Shown: in pieces, positions 43,546-54,273 of the stretch
Layout of the letters: every line of letters starts with the position of its first letter
How positions within the stretch are numbered: position 1 is the first letter of the stretch
Origin: Crocinitomicaceae bacterium
Lineage (GTDB): Bacteria; Bacteroidota; Bacteroidia; Flavobacteriales_D; Crocinitomicaceae
DNA: 60,647 bases
NCBI GenBank assembly: GCA_029251865.1
Contig: JAQXCN010000007.1
Location: 1-60,647 of the forward strand
Direction: 5' to 3'
Translations under genes and position numbers: made by a program
The notes under the pieces: generated by a model
What the model was told of the DNA's origin: nothing
Databases searched by the model: none
What the model saw: only the letters and a program-made list of their open reading frames with translations

Positions 43546-43764
43546 TTATTTATAACGAAATGTTATTCTGCCTTTTGTTAAATCATATGGAGACATTTCA
43601 ACTTTTACCTTATCTCCTGGTAATATTTTAATGTAATACATTCTCATTTTTCCTGAAATGTGCGCCGTAATAACGTGCTCGTTTTCAAGTTTAACCCGGA
43701 ACATTGCATTCGGAAGTGCTTCCTCAATGATACCGTCTTGTTCTATTGATGCTTGTTTAGCCAT
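43546..43764 (-). CDS. infA: Translation initiation factor IF-1
   Basis: A 72-residue single S1/OB-fold protein that binds the 30S A site during initiation. Shows [24 protein letters not shown] (in part), [40 protein letters not shown]. Its start lies 1 base after the secY stop. Confidence 0.97.
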   Translation of the reverse strand: MAKQASIEQDGIIEEALPNAMFRVKLENEHVITAHISGKMRMYYIKILPGDKVKVEMSPYDLTKGRITFRYK

Positions 43765-43765
43765 A

Positions 43766-45106
43766 TTAAAATCCAGAATATTCGTTAGATCCTCTTCTTC
43801 CTCTCACACGCGTTCCTTCCATTAGGGAATCCATGTGACGATTCAATTGGTATGTTTCAATTTGTTGAAGTGTATCTAACACAACACCAACCATAATTAA
43901 TAATGACGTTCCACCAAAGAACATTGCAAAGCCGTCATTAACGCCAGATAATTTAGCAATTGCTGGTATTATTGCAATGATTGCTAAGAATAAAGATCCT
44001 GGGAAAGTAATTCTTGAAACAACACTATCAATGTGCTGTGCTGTTTCTTCACCCGGACGAACTCCAGGAATAAAACCACCACTTTTCTTTAAATCATCCG
44101 CGATTTTACTTGGATTAATCATAATTGCCGTATAAAAATACGTGAAGATTACAATCAAAAGACCAAGAAGCATATTATAACTCAAACCATAGATATCACC
44201 TAAGGTTCTTGTAAACCAGTTTCCTGTACCATCAGCCGAGGCAAATAGCATTACGGGAACGGTCATAATCGCTTGGGCAAATATAATTGGCATAACACCA
44301 GAGGCATTTACTTTTATTGGTAAATAGTTTCTTGAACCTTGTTCACTTGCAGCTCTTGCTCCAACCACTCGTTTGGCTGTATTCAAAGGAATTCTTCGTA
44401 CACCTTGAACAATCAACACCGTTGCAAGAACAACGACCATGAAGGCTACCATTTCAACTACTAATTTAATGAGGTTTCCTTGTCCTACAGAGGCTCCGAA
44501 TTCAGCAAAAAAGGATCCAGGTAATCTTGATAAAATACCCACTGTAATCAGTAATGAAATACCATTTCCGATTCCTTTTTCTGTAATTCTTTCTCCTAAC
44601 CAAACAGCAAACATGGCACCCGAAATAAGGATTATTGTTGTTTGTACCCACCAGAAACTTGTAGCATCCGCTGGTATCGCTCCTTTACCCGCAAGATAAA
44701 GATTCAAGTAACTCGGCGCTTGAAGCGCACAAATAGCAATTGTCAATAAACGCGTGTAATTATTAATTTGCTTACGGCCGGATTCACCTTCATTTTGCAT
44801 TTTCTGTACGGCTGGAACGGCCATCCCAAGAAGCTGCATGATAATGGATGCACTAATGTATGGCATAATACCTAGTGCCATTATAGAAGCATTTGTGAAA
44901 CCTCCACCTGAAAATAAGGATAATAAGTTCTCTAAGGTATTGTTTTGATCACCAGAACCTTGAACCAAAGCAGCATAATTTACACCCGGCAGCACAACAA
45001 AAGATCCTATTCTATAAACTAGAATTAAACCCAATGTTAGAAGTATGCGAGCACGAAGCTCTTCAACCTTCCATATATTCTTAATATTTTGTATAAATCT
45101 CTTCAT
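43766..45106 (-). CDS. secY: Preprotein translocase subunit SecY
   Basis: A 446-residue, ten-helix channel of the Sec translocon. Recognisable parts: [22 protein letters not shown] (in part), [15 protein letters not shown] (about residues 80-95), [14 protein letters not shown] (about 172-185), the cytoplasmic loop [13 protein letters not shown], and the late loop [16 protein letters not shown] (about 355-370). Placed as usual between rplO and infA. Confidence 0.97.
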   Translation of the reverse strand: MKRFIQNIKNIWKVEELRARILLTLGLILVYRIGSFVVLPGVNYAALVQGSGDQNNTLENLLSLFSGGGFTNASIMALGIMPYISASIIMQLLGMAVPAVQKMQNEGESGRKQINNYTRLLTIAICALQAPSYLNLYLAGKGAIPADATSFWWVQTTIILISGAMFAVWLGERITEKGIGNGISLLITVGILSRLPGSFFAEFGASVGQGNLIKLVVEMVAFMVVVLATVLIVQGVRRIPLNTAKRVVGARAASEQGSRNYLPIKVNASGVMPIIFAQAIMTVPVMLFASADGTGNWFTRTLGDIYGLSYNMLLGLLIVIFTYFYTAIMINPSKIADDLKKSGGFIPGVRPGEETAQHIDSVVSRITFPGSLFLAIIAIIPAIAKLSGVNDGFAMFFGGTSLLIMVGVVLDTLQQIETYQLNRHMDSLMEGTRVRGRRGSNEYSGF

Positions 45107-45129
45107 GGTTCAAAAGTTGGCAAAGATAG

Positions 45130-45576
45130 TTAGATTTTTGTACATACACCACCTTGAGCCTCAATTGCTTCAATTGCGGCTTTTGAAAATCCGTGTGCAC
45201 TTACTGTAATTTTAGACTTTAACTCACCTCTTCCTAAAACTTTTACAAGATCATTACTCGATGTCAAACCATTTTCTAGGAATGTTTCAATAGTAAACGC
45301 TGTGATACCTTTTTCGGAAGCAAGCATTTCAAGACTTGCAATGTTCACCGCTTTGTATTCAACGCGGTTTATGTTTTTGAATCCGAATTTAGGAACACGT
45401 CTTTGCAAAGGCATTTGACCACCTTCAAAACCAATCTTAGTTTTGTAACCTGATCTAGACTTCGCTCCTTTATGACCTCTTGTAGAGGTACCTCCATATC
45501 CACTTCCCTGTCCACGAGCAATTCGTTTTTCTTTTTTGACAGATCCTTTCGCTGGTGTAAGATTATTTAAACTCAT
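45130..45576 (-). CDS. rplO: 50S ribosomal protein L15 (uL15)
   Basis: A 148-residue protein of the large-subunit central protuberance side. Gly/Arg/Lys-rich N-terminal extension with RGQGSGYGGTSTRGHKGAKSRSG (in part), then FEGGQMPLQRRVPKFGF and a C-terminal domain with VLGRGELKSKITVSAHGFSKAAIEAIE (in part). It lies 6 bases after rpmD. Confidence 0.97.
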   Translation of the reverse strand: MSLNNLTPAKGSVKKEKRIARGQGSGYGGTSTRGHKGAKSRSGYKTKIGFEGGQMPLQRRVPKFGFKNINRVEYKAVNIASLEMLASEKGITAFTIETFLENGLTSSNDLVKVLGRGELKSKITVSAHGFSKAAIEAIEAQGGVCTKI

Positions 45577-45582
45577 TTCTGT

Positions 45583-45762
45583 TTATTTTTCAATTATTTC
45601 AACAAGGTGTTTTACCTTATTAATCATACCTATAATTTGAGGTGTCGCCTCTTTTTCAATTTCTTGGTTTAATTTTCTAAAACCTAAGGCCTTGATTGTT
45701 GCTTTTTGATTTGCAGGTCTATTGATTGCGCTTCTTGTTTGCTTGATTCTAATCGTGCTCAT
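45583..45762 (-). CDS. rpmD: 50S ribosomal protein L30 (uL30)
   Basis: A 59-residue protein found by translating the rpsE-rplO gap: it begins MSTIRIKQTRSAINRPANQK, continues ATIKALGFRKLNQEIEK and ends VKHLVEIIEK. The K-ALGFRKLN turn and the ending helix are typical of bacterial L30. Position between rpsE and rplO is the conserved one. Confidence 0.95.
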   Translation of the reverse strand: MSTIRIKQTRSAINRPANQKATIKALGFRKLNQEIEKEATPQIIGMINKVKHLVEIIEK

Positions 45763-45774
45763 TATATTGTAGAA

Positions 45775-46293
45775 TTAACCGTTAAAAATTTTCTCTAATT
45801 CAATTCCTCTTTGCTTTGCTACTGCTACTGCATCTCTCATTTGAGCAAGCGCATCAATTGTTGCTTTAACAACATTGTGAGGGTTAGAAGATCCTTGTGA
45901 CTTTGCAAGTACATTAGACACACCGACACTTTCAAGAACTGCACGCATTGCACCACCGGCAATAACTCCAGTACCATCAGAAGCAGGCTTTAGTAGAACT
46001 CTTGCACCACCGAATTTACCTTTTTGAGTGTGAGGAACAGTACCTCTTGCAATAGGAACCTTAATAAGGTTCTTTTTTGCATCGTCGATTCCTTTTGTTA
46101 TGGCCTCAACAACTTCTTTTGCTTTTCCAAGACCGTGACCAACAATACCGTTCTCGTCTCCAACAACTACTATTGCTGAAAAACTAAAGGTTCTACCACC
46201 TTTTGTAACTTTAGTCACCCTGTTGATTGCAACAAGTTTGTCTTTAAGTTCAATATCTGCCGCTTTAACGCGGTTCATAATTTGAGCTGCCAT
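45775..46293 (-). CDS. rpsE: 30S ribosomal protein S5 (uS5)
   Basis: A 172-residue S5, involved in decoding accuracy and the mRNA entry channel. The dsRNA-binding-like N-terminal domain has [26 protein letters not shown] (in part) and [23 protein letters not shown]; the C-terminal domain has [23 protein letters not shown] and [13 protein letters not shown]. Lies 3 bases after rplR. Confidence 0.98.
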   Translation of the reverse strand: MAAQIMNRVKAADIELKDKLVAINRVTKVTKGGRTFSFSAIVVVGDENGIVGHGLGKAKEVVEAITKGIDDAKKNLIKVPIARGTVPHTQKGKFGGARVLLKPASDGTGVIAGGAMRAVLESVGVSNVLAKSQGSSNPHNVVKATIDALAQMRDAVAVAKQRGIELEKIFNG

Positions 46294-46296
46294 AAT

Positions 46297-46650
46297 TTAA
46301 AATTTTAATCCTCCTTCTCTAGCTGATTCAGCTAATGATTTAACTCTTCCGTGATATAAGTAACCGTTTCTATCGAAAACTACTGTTTCAATACCGGACT
46401 CTTTCGCTTTTTCAGCAATGCCCTTTCCAACTACGGTCGCTTGAGCAGTTTTGTTTCCTTTTCCAGCGTCGTCGTTCTTCAATGATCCTGACGAAGCGAT
46501 AGTTTTACCAGTAATATCGTCTATAAGTTGCGCGTAAATTTGCTTGTTACTTCTGAAAACTGATAATCTTGGAATCGATGAAGTACCGAATACTTTTTTT
46601 CGAATTCTTCTTTTGATTTTTGCTCTTCTTAGAACTTTTCTATTTGCCAT
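46297..46650 (-). CDS. rplR: 50S ribosomal protein L18 (uL18)
   Basis: A 117-residue 5S rRNA-binding protein. Basic N-terminus ([38 protein letters not shown], in part), [45 protein letters not shown] ends the protein (in part). It starts 17 bases after the rplF stop. Confidence 0.97.
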   Translation of the reverse strand: MANRKVLRRAKIKRRIRKKVFGTSSIPRLSVFRSNKQIYAQLIDDITGKTIASSGSLKNDDAGKGNKTAQATVVGKGIAEKAKESGIETVVFDRNGYLYHGRVKSLAESAREGGLKF

Positions 46651-46667
46651 TTCTTTAATCTTAAAAA

Positions 46668-47222
46668 TTATTTCTTAGCGGCAGCCTTACCTGCTTTTCT
46701 TCTTACTTCTTCTCCCATGTAACGAACTCCTTTACCTTTGTAGGGCTCTGGTTTTCTTAAGGATCTAATTTTTGAAGCTACCTGTCCCACAAGTTGTTTG
46801 TCGTGTGACTCGAGTGTAACTATTGGCGCTTTACCTTTTTCAGATAATGTGGTCACTTTAATTTCGGAAGGGATTTCTAAAATTACAGCGTGACTATATC
46901 CAAGAGCAAGCTCTAATAATTGACCTTTGGCAACAGCTCTGTAACCTACACCGATTACTTGAAGTTCTTTTTTCCATCCTTCAGATACTCCTATAATCAT
47001 ATTGTTTAAGAGTGCTCTGTAAAGTCCGTGCTTCGCTCTATGTTCTGGAGCATTTGAAGATCTTGTAAAGCTTATTGTCTTTTCTTCAACCTTCATCGTG
47101 ATAGCCTCATCCATTTCTTGTGTCAGCTCACCTTTTTTACCTTTTACAGTAACCACTCCGTTTGCTTGAGATATCTCAACTCCTTCTGGTACTGTAATGG
47201 TTGCGTTTCCTATTCTTGACAT
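46668..47222 (-). CDS. rplF: 50S ribosomal protein L6 (uL6)
   Basis: A 184-residue two-domain protein near the factor-binding site. The start is taken at 47220-47222 because it gives the family N-terminus [17 protein letters not shown]; an in-frame ATG 27 bases upstream would overlap rpsH. C-terminal motif [23 protein letters not shown] (in part) is typical. Confidence 0.97.
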   Translation of the reverse strand: MSRIGNATITVPEGVEISQANGVVTVKGKKGELTQEMDEAITMKVEEKTISFTRSSNAPEHRAKHGLYRALLNNMIIGVSEGWKKELQVIGVGYRAVAKGQLLELALGYSHAVILEIPSEIKVTTLSEKGKAPIVTLESHDKQLVGQVASKIRSLRKPEPYKGKGVRYMGEEVRRKAGKAAAKK

Positions 47223-47233
47223 TTTTCTTTTTT

Positions 47234-47632
47234 TTAGTATACGTAACAAAGTACTTCGCCACCTACATTCATCTGAGTTGCTTGTTTTCCGGTCACAACA
47301 CCTTTTGAGGTAGAAACAATTGATACCCCTAAACCATTTAAGACTCTTGGCATTGAATTCGAGGCTGAGTATTTTCTCAAACCTGGACGTGATGCTCTTT
47401 GAATTTTCGTGATTGCAGGAACTTTCGTTGAATCGTTGTATTTCAATGCAATTTTGATAATACCCTGTTTGTTGTCTTCTTCAAATTTAAAATTTAAAAT
47501 AAAACCTTGATCGAACAAAATTTCGGTCATGGCTCTTTTAACGTTTGAACCTGGAATCTCAACAATTTTCAAACCTGCTGAACTTGCGTTTCTGACGCGA
47601 GTTAAAAAGTCAGCTATTGGATCTGTATTCAT
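47234..47632 (-). CDS. rpsH: 30S ribosomal protein S8 (uS8)
   Basis: A 132-residue central-domain 16S rRNA binder. Begins MNTDPIADFLTRVRNA; later PAITKIQRASRPGLRKYS and the C-terminal GLGVSIVSTSKGVVTGKQA, all family blocks. In E. coli S8 is the repressor of the spc operon; no such target is evident here. Lies 19 bases after rpsN. Confidence 0.98.
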   Translation of the reverse strand: MNTDPIADFLTRVRNASSAGLKIVEIPGSNVKRAMTEILFDQGFILNFKFEEDNKQGIIKIALKYNDSTKVPAITKIQRASRPGLRKYSASNSMPRVLNGLGVSIVSTSKGVVTGKQATQMNVGGEVLCYVY

Positions 47633-47651
47633 TTTCTTTCTTATTAATTAA

Positions 47652-47966
47652 TTACCAACTTGCTTTTTTGACACCTGGTATTTTACCAGATAAAGCCATT
47701 TCTCTAAAAGTCACCCTAGAAATACCAAACTGACGCATGTATCCTCTAGGTCTTCCAGTTAAACCACATCGATTGTGTTTTCTAACTTTTGAGGAATTTG
47801 CAGGAAGCTTTTGCAATTGCATCATTGCATCCCATTTCGCATTTTGAATTTCTTCTGATGCATCTGTTGATTTTAAAATCTTAGTGAGCTCTTCACGTTT
47901 CGCTTCGTAACGTGCTGCCAACCTTTCTCTTTTGCGCTCACGCGCTTTCATTGATTCTTTAGCCAT
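47652..47966 (-). CDS. rpsN: 30S ribosomal protein S14 (uS14), long zinc-free form
   Basis: A 104-residue S14. It begins [20 protein letters not shown] and ends [20 protein letters not shown] and [11 protein letters not shown]. The length and the absence of the CxxC pair show that it is the long, zinc-independent type, unlike the ~61-residue zinc form. It starts 3 bases after the rplE stop. Confidence 0.97.
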   Translation of the reverse strand: MAKESMKARERKRERLAARYEAKREELTKILKSTDASEEIQNAKWDAMMQLQKLPANSSKVRKHNRCGLTGRPRGYMRQFGISRVTFREMALSGKIPGVKKASW

Positions 47967-47969
47967 TTC

Positions 47970-48521
47970 TTATTTTTTTATAAATGGAAATCCAAATTCG
48001 TCTAATAAAGCTTTCGCTTCTTCGTCATTTTCTGCACTCGTAACAAAAGTGATGTCCATTCCAAGAATTCTATTCACTTTGTCAATATCTATTTCTGGAA
48101 AAATGATGTGCTCTTTTACGCCAAGGTTGAAGTTACCTCTTCCGTCAAATCCTTTTGGGTTAATTCCTCTGAAGTCTCTTGTTCTTGGCAAAGATACAGC
48201 GAGAAGACGGTCTAGGAAGTCATACATTTTATCTCCTCTTAACGTAACTTTTGTTCCGATCGGCATTCCTTTTCTCAATTTGAAATTCGAAATATCTTTC
48301 TTCGAAATCGTGGTTATCGCTTTTTGTCCGGCAATCTTAGATAGGTCTGCAGCAGCACTATCGATTAGCTTTTTATCTGCAACAGCATCACCCATTCCTT
48401 GGCTTAAAACAATTTTTGTCAATTTGGGAACACGCATAGTTGACTTGTAACCAAACTTGTCAGTAAGTGTTTTTACAATTTCTGAATTGTACTTGTCTTT
48501 TAATCTTGGTCTGTAGCTCAT
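47970..48521 (-). CDS. rplE: 50S ribosomal protein L5 (uL5)
   Basis: A 183-residue 5S rRNA-binding protein of the central protuberance. [69 protein letters not shown] and [13 protein letters not shown] are the family blocks. Shares one base with rplX (its ATG overlaps the TAA). Confidence 0.98.
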   Translation of the reverse strand: MSYRPRLKDKYNSEIVKTLTDKFGYKSTMRVPKLTKIVLSQGMGDAVADKKLIDSAAADLSKIAGQKAITTISKKDISNFKLRKGMPIGTKVTLRGDKMYDFLDRLLAVSLPRTRDFRGINPKGFDGRGNFNLGVKEHIIFPEIDIDKVNRILGMDITFVTSAENDEEAKALLDEFGFPFIKK

Positions 48522-48838
48522 TACTTAATCACCTCCCCTGATTTCTTTGAATATCTTGTTAATTTTCCTTTTTCGTCTGCACGTTTTCCTGTTCTAGTAG
48601 CTTCACCATTGACAACCAACATAAGATTCGATATGTGGATTGTACCCTCGAGCTCTTCTATACTGCCTTGTGGATTACTCGCACTTGGCTTTACGTGTTT
48701 TTTAATCATGTTCAAACCTTCAACCGTAGCTCGTAGTTTTTCACGATCAAGCCCAAGAACCTTTCCTTCTTGACCTTTTGATTCTCCAGTGATTGCCTTA
48801 ACGGTATCACCAATTTTTATATGTAGTTTCTTTTGCAT
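48521..48838 (-). CDS. rplX: 50S ribosomal protein L24 (uL24)
   Basis: A 105-residue assembly-initiating large-subunit protein. KOW motif near the N-terminus ([35 protein letters not shown], in part), then [26 protein letters not shown] (in part). Lies 10 bases after rplN. Confidence 0.97.
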   Translation of the reverse strand: MQKKLHIKIGDTVKAITGESKGQEGKVLGLDREKLRATVEGLNMIKKHVKPSASNPQGSIEELEGTIHISNLMLVVNGEATRTGKRADEKGKLTRYSKKSGEVIK

Positions 48839-48848
48839 TTTATACTTT

Positions 48849-49217
48849 TTAAAGCACTTCTGGTGCTAGTGAAACAATTTTCATAAAGTTACTTTCTCTT
48901 AACTCTCTTGCAACAGGGCCGAAAATACGAGTTCCTCTCATTTCACCAGTTTGGTTCAAGATTACACAAGCATTGTCGTCAAAGCGAATGTAAGATCCGT
49001 CAGGACGTCTAATTTCTTTTTTAGTTCGTACAACAACTGCTTTCTGCACAGTTCCTTTCTTCACTTGTCCATTAGGCATGGCACTTTTTACAGTAACAAC
49101 TATTTTATCACCAATTGAAGCGTATCTTCTTTTTGTACCTCCTAGAACGCGAATACATAAAACCTCTTTGGCTCCTGAATTATCTGCAACTCCTAGTCTT
49201 GATTCTGTTTGTATCAT
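48849..49217 (-). CDS. rplN: 50S ribosomal protein L14 (uL14)
   Basis: A 122-residue five-stranded barrel protein at the subunit interface. Begins [20 protein letters not shown]; the family block [40 protein letters not shown] (in part) and the C-terminal [13 protein letters not shown] follow. Lies 9 bases after rpsQ. Confidence 0.98.
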   Translation of the reverse strand: MIQTESRLGVADNSGAKEVLCIRVLGGTKRRYASIGDKIVVTVKSAMPNGQVKKGTVQKAVVVRTKKEIRRPDGSYIRFDDNACVILNQTGEMRGTRIFGPVARELRESNFMKIVSLAPEVL

Positions 49218-49226
49218 TATACAAGT

Positions 49227-49484
49227 TTATTTAGCTCTTTCGAGTATTTCTACTAATCTCCAGTTCTTGTTCTTACTCAACGGACGAGACTCCATAATTT
49301 TAACAGTGTCTCCGATATTACAATCGTTGGTTTCGTCATGAGCAACAAATTTGGAAGTCATCTTCACAAATTTCCCATACTTAGGGTGCTTTACTTTTCG
49401 CTCAACAGCAACGACAACAGACTTGTCCATTTTGTCACTAGTAACAATCCCTACTCTTTCTTTTCTTAAATTACGCTTCTCCAT
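49227..49484 (-). CDS. rpsQ: 30S ribosomal protein S17 (uS17)
   Basis: An 85-residue OB-fold protein of early 30S assembly. [35 protein letters not shown] (in part) and [23 protein letters not shown] match the family. Lies 19 bases after rpmC. Confidence 0.97.
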   Translation of the reverse strand: MEKRNLRKERVGIVTSDKMDKSVVVAVERKVKHPKYGKFVKMTSKFVAHDETNDCNIGDTVKIMESRPLSKNKNWRLVEILERAK

Positions 49485-49503
49485 TTGGCAATATTTTTTA
49501 AGC

Positions 49504-49692
49504 TTACGCTTGTCTTTTAGTCACTTCTGTATTCAATCGTGCAATTAATTTTCTCATACTTCTGATTCTCAACGGATTTTCAATTGGAGCCATTTTATGA
49601 GTTAATTTTAAAGTTTCCATTTGTGATTGAAAATCAGTCAAACGATTCTTTAAATCTTCGTCAGATAGTTTTATAATTTCTTGTTGTGTCAT
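49504..49692 (-). CDS. rpmC: 50S ribosomal protein L29 (uL29)
   Basis: A 62-residue helical protein near the exit tunnel. [20 protein letters not shown], then [26 protein letters not shown] (in part), typical of L29. Lies 4 bases after rplP. Confidence 0.96.
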   Translation of the reverse strand: MTQQEIIKLSDEDLKNRLTDFQSQMETLKLTHKMAPIENPLRIRSMRKLIARLNTEVTKRQA

Positions 49693-49696
49693 AATC

Positions 49697-50125
49697 TTAT
49701 TTTACAGGTACCACAAAGTCGTTGCGGACAATAAATTTACATTTAACTGGTAGTTTTTGTGCAGCCAATCTCATTGCTTCTTTTGCTACTTCATAAGGTA
49801 CGCCGTCAGCTTCGAAAAGAATTCTTCCTGGTCTAACAACAGATACCCAATGACTCGGTGCACCTTTACCTTTACCCATCCTTACCTCAGCAGGTTTTGA
49901 TGTCACTGGCTTGTCCGGGAAAATTCTAATCCAAACTTTACCTTCACGTTTCATGTAACGTGTAACAGCGATTCTTGATGCTTCGATTTGACGCGAAGTA
50001 ATCCATCCTGGCTCTAATGTCTTTAATCCAAATGAACCAAAGGCAATTGTGGATCCTCTGTGGGCTAAACCACGGTTTCTACCTTTCTGAGCTTTTCTAA
50101 ATTTTGTTTTTTTAGGCTGTAACAT
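49697..50125 (-). CDS. rplP: 50S ribosomal protein L16 (uL16)
   Basis: A 142-residue protein by the peptidyl-transferase centre and A-site t[62 protein letters not shown] (in part), [24 protein letters not shown] (in part) are intact, including the Arg-rich loop whose Arg is hydroxylated in some bacteria. Confidence 0.98.
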   Translation of the reverse strand: MLQPKKTKFRKAQKGRNRGLAHRGSTIAFGSFGLKTLEPGWITSRQIEASRIAVTRYMKREGKVWIRIFPDKPVTSKPAEVRMGKGKGAPSHWVSVVRPGRILFEADGVPYEVAKEAMRLAAQKLPVKCKFIVRNDFVVPVK

Positions 50126-50141
50126 TGTACTTTATTCTAAA

Positions 50142-50858
50142 TTATTTTTTCTTTCTATTCGGCATACCCGGCTTTCTCATTCCACCTGGTTTTGAACCTG
50201 ATTTCATTCCAATATTAGGAGAAAGGTCTCTTTTACCATATACTTCACCTTTACAAATCCATACTTTGATACCAAGTCTTCCATAAGTCGTATGAGCTTC
50301 TGCTAAAGCGTAGTCGATATCCGCTCTAAATGTGTGAAGAGGAGTTCTACCGTCTTTGTACATTTCAGATCTCGCCATTTCAGCGCCATTCAGTCTACCT
50401 GAGATTTTTATTTTAATACCTTCTGCACCCATTCTCATCGTTCCGGCTATAGCCATTTTGATAGCTCTTCTAAACGAGATTCTAGCTTCTAGTTGTCTTG
50501 CAACAGCATCAGCAACAAGACGAGCATCTAGTTCAGGTCTCTTAACTTCAAAAATGTTTATTTGAATTTCTTTTTTTGTCAACTTTTTAAGCTCTTCTTT
50601 AAGCTTATCAACTTCTTGGCCACCTTTACCGATGATAATTCCAGGTCTCGCAGTGTTGATTGTTACAGTAACTAATTTTAAAGTTCTTTCAATGATAACT
50701 TTTGCAATACTGGCTTTCGCTAAACGTGCTTTAAGGTATCTTCTGATTTTGTCATCCTCAACGATTTTATCACCGTAATTAGAACCACCAAACCAGTTTG
50801 ATTCCCATCCTTGGATGTAACCTAGTCTATTGCCAATTGGATTTGTCTTTTGTCCCAT
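50142..50858 (-). CDS. rpsC: 30S ribosomal protein S3 (uS3)
   Basis: A 238-residue protein of the mRNA entry site. [20 protein letters not shown], the KH domain with [19 protein letters not shown] (about residues 68-86), [41 protein letters not shown] (in part) and IKVWICKGE. It ends in a Gly/Pro/Lys tail ([18 protein letters not shown]). Lies 8 bases after rplV. Confidence 0.98.
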   Translation of the reverse strand: MGQKTNPIGNRLGYIQGWESNWFGGSNYGDKIVEDDKIRRYLKARLAKASIAKVIIERTLKLVTVTINTARPGIIIGKGGQEVDKLKEELKKLTKKEIQINIFEVKRPELDARLVADAVARQLEARISFRRAIKMAIAGTMRMGAEGIKIKISGRLNGAEMARSEMYKDGRTPLHTFRADIDYALAEAHTTYGRLGIKVWICKGEVYGKRDLSPNIGMKSGSKPGGMRKPGMPNRKKK

Positions 50859-50866
50859 TTCTTCAA

Positions 50867-51262
50867 TTATTTAGCGCCACCTACTACGATGGTAACGTGA
50901 TTTGATCTTTTTCTAATTCTGTGTGCTCTACCTTGAGGAGCTGGTTGAATTCTCTTCAACATAGCACCACCACCAACTTCAATTTTAGTTACCACTAATG
51001 TTTCTTCACTGATATCGGCGCCTTCATTTTTTTGTTCCCAGTTCGCAATTGCTGATCTAAGTAGTTTTCCTAAACTTCTTGCTGCGTCTTTGCTACTGTA
51101 TTGTAGGATATTTAAAGCCTTGTTAACCTCAACTCCACGAATTAGGTCAGCCGCTAATCTCATTTTTCTTGGAGATATAGGTGACTTTCTTAATTCTGCA
51201 ATTGCAATTGCTTTTTTCTCAGCCTTTAGTGCTTCTGCTCGTAAACGTTTTCTTGCTCCCAT
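50867..51262 (-). CDS. rplV: 50S ribosomal protein L22 (uL22)
   Basis: A 131-residue protein whose long beta-hairpin lines the exit tunnel. [51 protein letters not shown] (in part), and the hairpin [28 protein letters not shown] (in part). The N-terminus ([18 protein letters not shown]) is extended relative to E. coli L22. Lies 2 bases after rpsS. Confidence 0.98.
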   Translation of the reverse strand: MGARKRLRAEALKAEKKAIAIAELRKSPISPRKMRLAADLIRGVEVNKALNILQYSSKDAARSLGKLLRSAIANWEQKNEGADISEETLVVTKIEVGGGAMLKRIQPAPQGRAHRIRKRSNHVTIVVGGAK

Positions 51263-51264
51263 AA

Positions 51265-51534
51265 TTATCTTTTGTTTTTACCACCGTGACCTCTAAAGTT
51301 CCGCGTTGGTGCAAATTCTCCTAATTTGTGTCCTACCATGTTCTCTGTTACGAAAACTGGGATGAATTTATTTCCGTTGTGAACAGCAAAGGTCATTCCT
51401 ACAAACTCTGGAGTAATTGTAGAAGCTCTTGACCAAGTTTTGATCACTGACTTACTATTCGCTGCTTTCGCGTCATCGACTCTTTTCATTAACTTGTAAT
51501 GAACGAAAGGTGGTTTTTTTAATGAACGACTCAT
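51265..51534 (-). CDS. rpsS: 30S ribosomal protein S19 (uS19)
   Basis: An 89-residue protein of the 30S head. [72 protein letters not shown] (in part) is a full match to the family. Lies 10 bases after rplB. Confidence 0.98.
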   Translation of the reverse strand: MSRSLKKPPFVHYKLMKRVDDAKAANSKSVIKTWSRASTITPEFVGMTFAVHNGNKFIPVFVTENMVGHKLGEFAPTRNFRGHGGKNKR

Positions 51535-51544
51535 ATCCTATTCT

Positions 51545-52369
51545 CTATTTTTTTCTTCTTTCAATAATAAACTTGTTCGAGTATTTACTCTTAGCTCTTG
51601 TCTTGTAACCTTTGGCTGGAATTCCATTTCTTGATCTTGGATGACCTCCAGAATTCTTACCTTCACCACCGCCCATTGGGTGATCGACAGGATTCATTAC
51701 AACTGGTCTTACTCTTGGTCTTCTTCCTAGCCATCTTGTTCTTCCTGCTTTCCCTGAAACGGTAAGGTTATGCTCAGGATTCGATACTGAACCAATTGTA
51801 GCCAAACATGTGATTAAAATCATTCTTGTTTCTCCCGATGGCATTTTGATAATTGCATATTTACCATCACGTGCGTTCAATTGAGCATAGGTACCAGCGC
51901 CTCTTGAAATTGAACCACCTTTTCCAGGCTGTAATTCAATATTGTGAATCATCGTTCCCAAAGGAATATCTGCTAGGTACATTGCATTTCCAACATTCGG
52001 AGTTGCCTTCTTACCTGACATTACAGTATCTCCTGCCTGAAGACCATTTGGGGCAACAATGTATCTCTTTTCACCATCTGCATAGTAAAGTAGGGCGATA
52101 TTTGCAGTTCTGTTGGGATCGTATTCAATAGCTTTAACAGTAGCGGGAATATCAAACTTATTTCTTTTAAAATCGATAACTCTGTACTTTTGCTTATGAC
52201 CACCACCGATATGTCTCATGGTCATTTTTCCATCGTTATTACGACCACCAGATTTTTTCTTCTTTGTTACCAAAGACTTCTCCGGAGTAGATTTTGTAAC
52301 TTCTCCAAATTGCAAAGCAACTTTATGTCTTTGTCCTGGCGTTGTTGGTTTAAACTTTTTAAGACTCAT
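51545..52369 (-). CDS. rplB: 50S ribosomal protein L2 (uL2)
   Basis: A 274-residue protein needed for peptidyl transfer and subunit joining. [49 protein letters not shown] (in part), [33 protein letters not shown] (in part), and the catalytic-loop region [22 protein letters not shown] (about residues 224-245, in part) with the conserved His. Lies 11 bases after rplW. Confidence 0.98.
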   Translation of the reverse strand: MSLKKFKPTTPGQRHKVALQFGEVTKSTPEKSLVTKKKKSGGRNNDGKMTMRHIGGGHKQKYRVIDFKRNKFDIPATVKAIEYDPNRTANIALLYYADGEKRYIVAPNGLQAGDTVMSGKKATPNVGNAMYLADIPLGTMIHNIELQPGKGGSISRGAGTYAQLNARDGKYAIIKMPSGETRMILITCLATIGSVSNPEHNLTVSGKAGRTRWLGRRPRVRPVVMNPVDHPMGGGEGKNSGGHPRSRNGIPAKGYKTRAKSKYSNKFIIERRKK

Positions 52370-52380
52370 TTTTTTAGTCG

Positions 52381-52686
52381 TTAATAGTTATTAAATAAAT
52401 CAATCGTCTCACCTTCAGCAACAGTGACAATGGCTTTCTTCCATTTTCTTGCCGTTTCGCGAACGATTCCTTTGTTCGTATATTTCATAGAAGCCTTACC
52501 ACCACCGAAGTTTGCAGTCCGAACTTTCGTTACCTGAACACCATACATTTTCTCTACAGCATTCTTGATTTCAATTTTGTTGGCTGTTTTAATAACCTCA
52601 AACGTAAATCTGTTCATAGTCTCAGAAATCATTGTTGCTTTCTCAGTTATGATTGGTTTTTTTATAATTCCTTGTAATTTTTGCAT
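52381..52686 (-). CDS. rplW: 50S ribosomal protein L23 (uL23)
   Basis: A 101-residue exit-site protein, docking site for trigger factor and [19 protein letters not shown] (about residues 7-22), [32 protein letters not shown] (in part), and a C-terminal half with [29 protein letters not shown] (in part). Lies 5 bases after rplD. Confidence 0.96.
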   Translation of the reverse strand: MQKLQGIIKKPIITEKATMISETMNRFTFEVIKTANKIEIKNAVEKMYGVQVTKVRTANFGGGKASMKYTNKGIVRETARKWKKAIVTVAEGETIDLFNNY

Positions 52687-52691
52687 GGCTC

Positions 52692-53318
52692 TTAATTAAG
52701 GATCTTTTCAATTTGTTTAATGCTTTCAGAAGACACAATAACTTTTGATGCATTCAAAATATCATATGTATTAAATGAATCTGCGGTTACTACTTTTACT
52801 TTTTTTAGATTTCTTGAACCCAAGTAGGCAGCATCGTTTTTATCTCCAAGAATAAAAAGTACTTTTTCGTTCTCAAGTTTCAAGGATCCAATTAATGCCT
52901 TAAAGTCTTTTGTTTTTTCGGTAAGACTAGATAAGTCGTTCAATACCAAGATTGACTTATTTTTTGCCTGAACAGAAAATGCAGATTTTCTTGCTAATCT
53001 TTTAAGCTTCACGTTAAGTTTGAAGTGATAGTTTCTTGGTCTAGGACCGAATATTCTACCTCCACCAACTCTCGTTCCAGACTTAATATTACCAGCTCTT
53101 GCTCCACCAGTACCTTTTTGCTTTTTAATCTTTTTCGTAGATCCAGCAATTTCACTTCTTTCTTTCGCCTTGTGTGTGCCTTGTCTTTTATTCGCTAGAT
53201 GTTGTTTAACATCTAAATAAATAGCATGATCATTAGGCTCTATTCCAAAAACATCTTTAGATAGATTTACTGACTTGTCAGTAGCAGAACCTTTCGCGTC
53301 GTATATTTTTAGTTTCAT
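52692..53318 (-). CDS. rplD: 50S ribosomal protein L4 (uL4)
   Basis: A 208-residue protein with a tunnel-constriction loop: RQGTHKAKERSEIAGSTKKIKKQKGTGGARAGNIKSGTRVGGGRIFGPRPRNY (about residues 49-100, in part). The globular part contains KSILVLNDL and VITADSFNTYDILNASKVIVS-type endings. In E. coli L4 represses the S10 operon; no long leader exists here before rpsJ. Shares one base with rplC. Confidence 0.97.
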   Translation of the reverse strand: MKLKIYDAKGSATDKSVNLSKDVFGIEPNDHAIYLDVKQHLANKRQGTHKAKERSEIAGSTKKIKKQKGTGGARAGNIKSGTRVGGGRIFGPRPRNYHFKLNVKLKRLARKSAFSVQAKNKSILVLNDLSSLTEKTKDFKALIGSLKLENEKVLFILGDKNDAAYLGSRNLKKVKVVTADSFNTYDILNASKVIVSSESIKQIEKILN

Positions 53319-53932
53319 TACTTTACAATTGTTAGGGTTGAACCATTGGCTCCTGGAACAGAACCTTTAACTATAAGAATGTTTTTGTCAGTGATAACTT
53401 TCAATACCTGAAGGTTTTCGGCAGTAACTCTTTTGTTACCCATTTGACCGGCCATTCGCATTCCTTTGAAAACTTTAGCAGGGTAGGAGGCTGCACCGAT
53501 CGAACCTGGGGCTCTCAGTCTATTGTGCTGACCGTGCGTTGCCTGTCCAACACCGGCGAAATTGTGTCTCTTCACAACTCCTTGGAAACCTTTACCTTTT
53601 GAAGTTCCTGCGATATCGACAAATTCCCCTTCAGAGAAAATATCCACATTCACTGTATCTCCCAAATTTAAATCCTCAAAGTTTGAGAATTCAGCAAGTG
53701 CTGATTTTGGTGATGTTTTGGCTTTCTTAAAATGTCCCTGCATTGCGTTTGGCGTATTTTTTTCTTTTTTACTTCCAAACCCAAGCTGAACAGCTTCGTA
53801 ACCATCTCTGTCTTGTGTCTTCACCTGAGTGACAACACAAGGACCAGCTTCTATCATCGTGCATGGTAATGCCTTACCCTCGGCACTGTAGATGCTAGTC
53901 ATTCCGATTTTTCGTCCAATTATTCCTGGCAT
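53318..53932 (-). CDS. rplC: 50S ribosomal protein L3 (uL3)
   Basis: A 204-residue early-assembly protein whose loop reaches the peptidyl-transferase centre. [76 protein letters not shown] (about residues 102-165, in part) includes the conserved Gln that is methylated in some bacteria. Lies 18 bases after rpsJ. Confidence 0.98.
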   Translation of the reverse strand: MPGIIGRKIGMTSIYSAEGKALPCTMIEAGPCVVTQVKTQDRDGYEAVQLGFGSKKEKNTPNAMQGHFKKAKTSPKSALAEFSNFEDLNLGDTVNVDIFSEGEFVDIAGTSKGKGFQGVVKRHNFAGVGQATHGQHNRLRAPGSIGAASYPAKVFKGMRMAGQMGNKRVTAENLQVLKVITDKNILIVKGSVPGANGSTLTIVK

Positions 53933-53950
53933 GTTTTTATTTTTTACTTA

Positions 53951-54256
53951 TTAAACTTTAATTTCTACATCAACTCCACTAGGTAATTCTAATTTCATTA
54001 AGGCGTCAACCGTTTTTGAAGAACTACTGTAGATATCCATCAATCTTTTATAAGCGCACAACTCAAATTGTTCTCTTGCTTTTTTATTGACGTGTGGAGA
54101 TTTCAATACTGTGTAAATTCTTTTGTGTGTTGGAAGTGGAATAGGACCACTAACTACAGCACCTGTAGATTTTACTGTTTTTACGATTTTCTCAGCTGAC
54201 TTATCAACTAAGTTGTGATCGTAAGACTTTAATTTAATTCGAATTTTTTGACTCAT
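53951..54256 (-). CDS. rpsJ: 30S ribosomal protein S10 (uS10)
   Basis: A 101-residue protein of the 30S head, also NusE in antitermination. [69 protein letters not shown] (in part) are family blocks. It directly follows fusA (17 bases), with no tuf gene between them. Confidence 0.98.
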   Translation of the reverse strand: MSQKIRIKLKSYDHNLVDKSAEKIVKTVKSTGAVVSGPIPLPTHKRIYTVLKSPHVNKKAREQFELCAYKRLMDIYSSSSKTVDALMKLELPSGVDVEIKV

Positions 54257-54273
54257 TTTCTTCTTCTTAAATA

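Noticed and set aside
47932-48450. Open frame of 172 codons opposite rplE
   Set aside because: Shadow of rplE, a universally conserved gene in its standard operon place.
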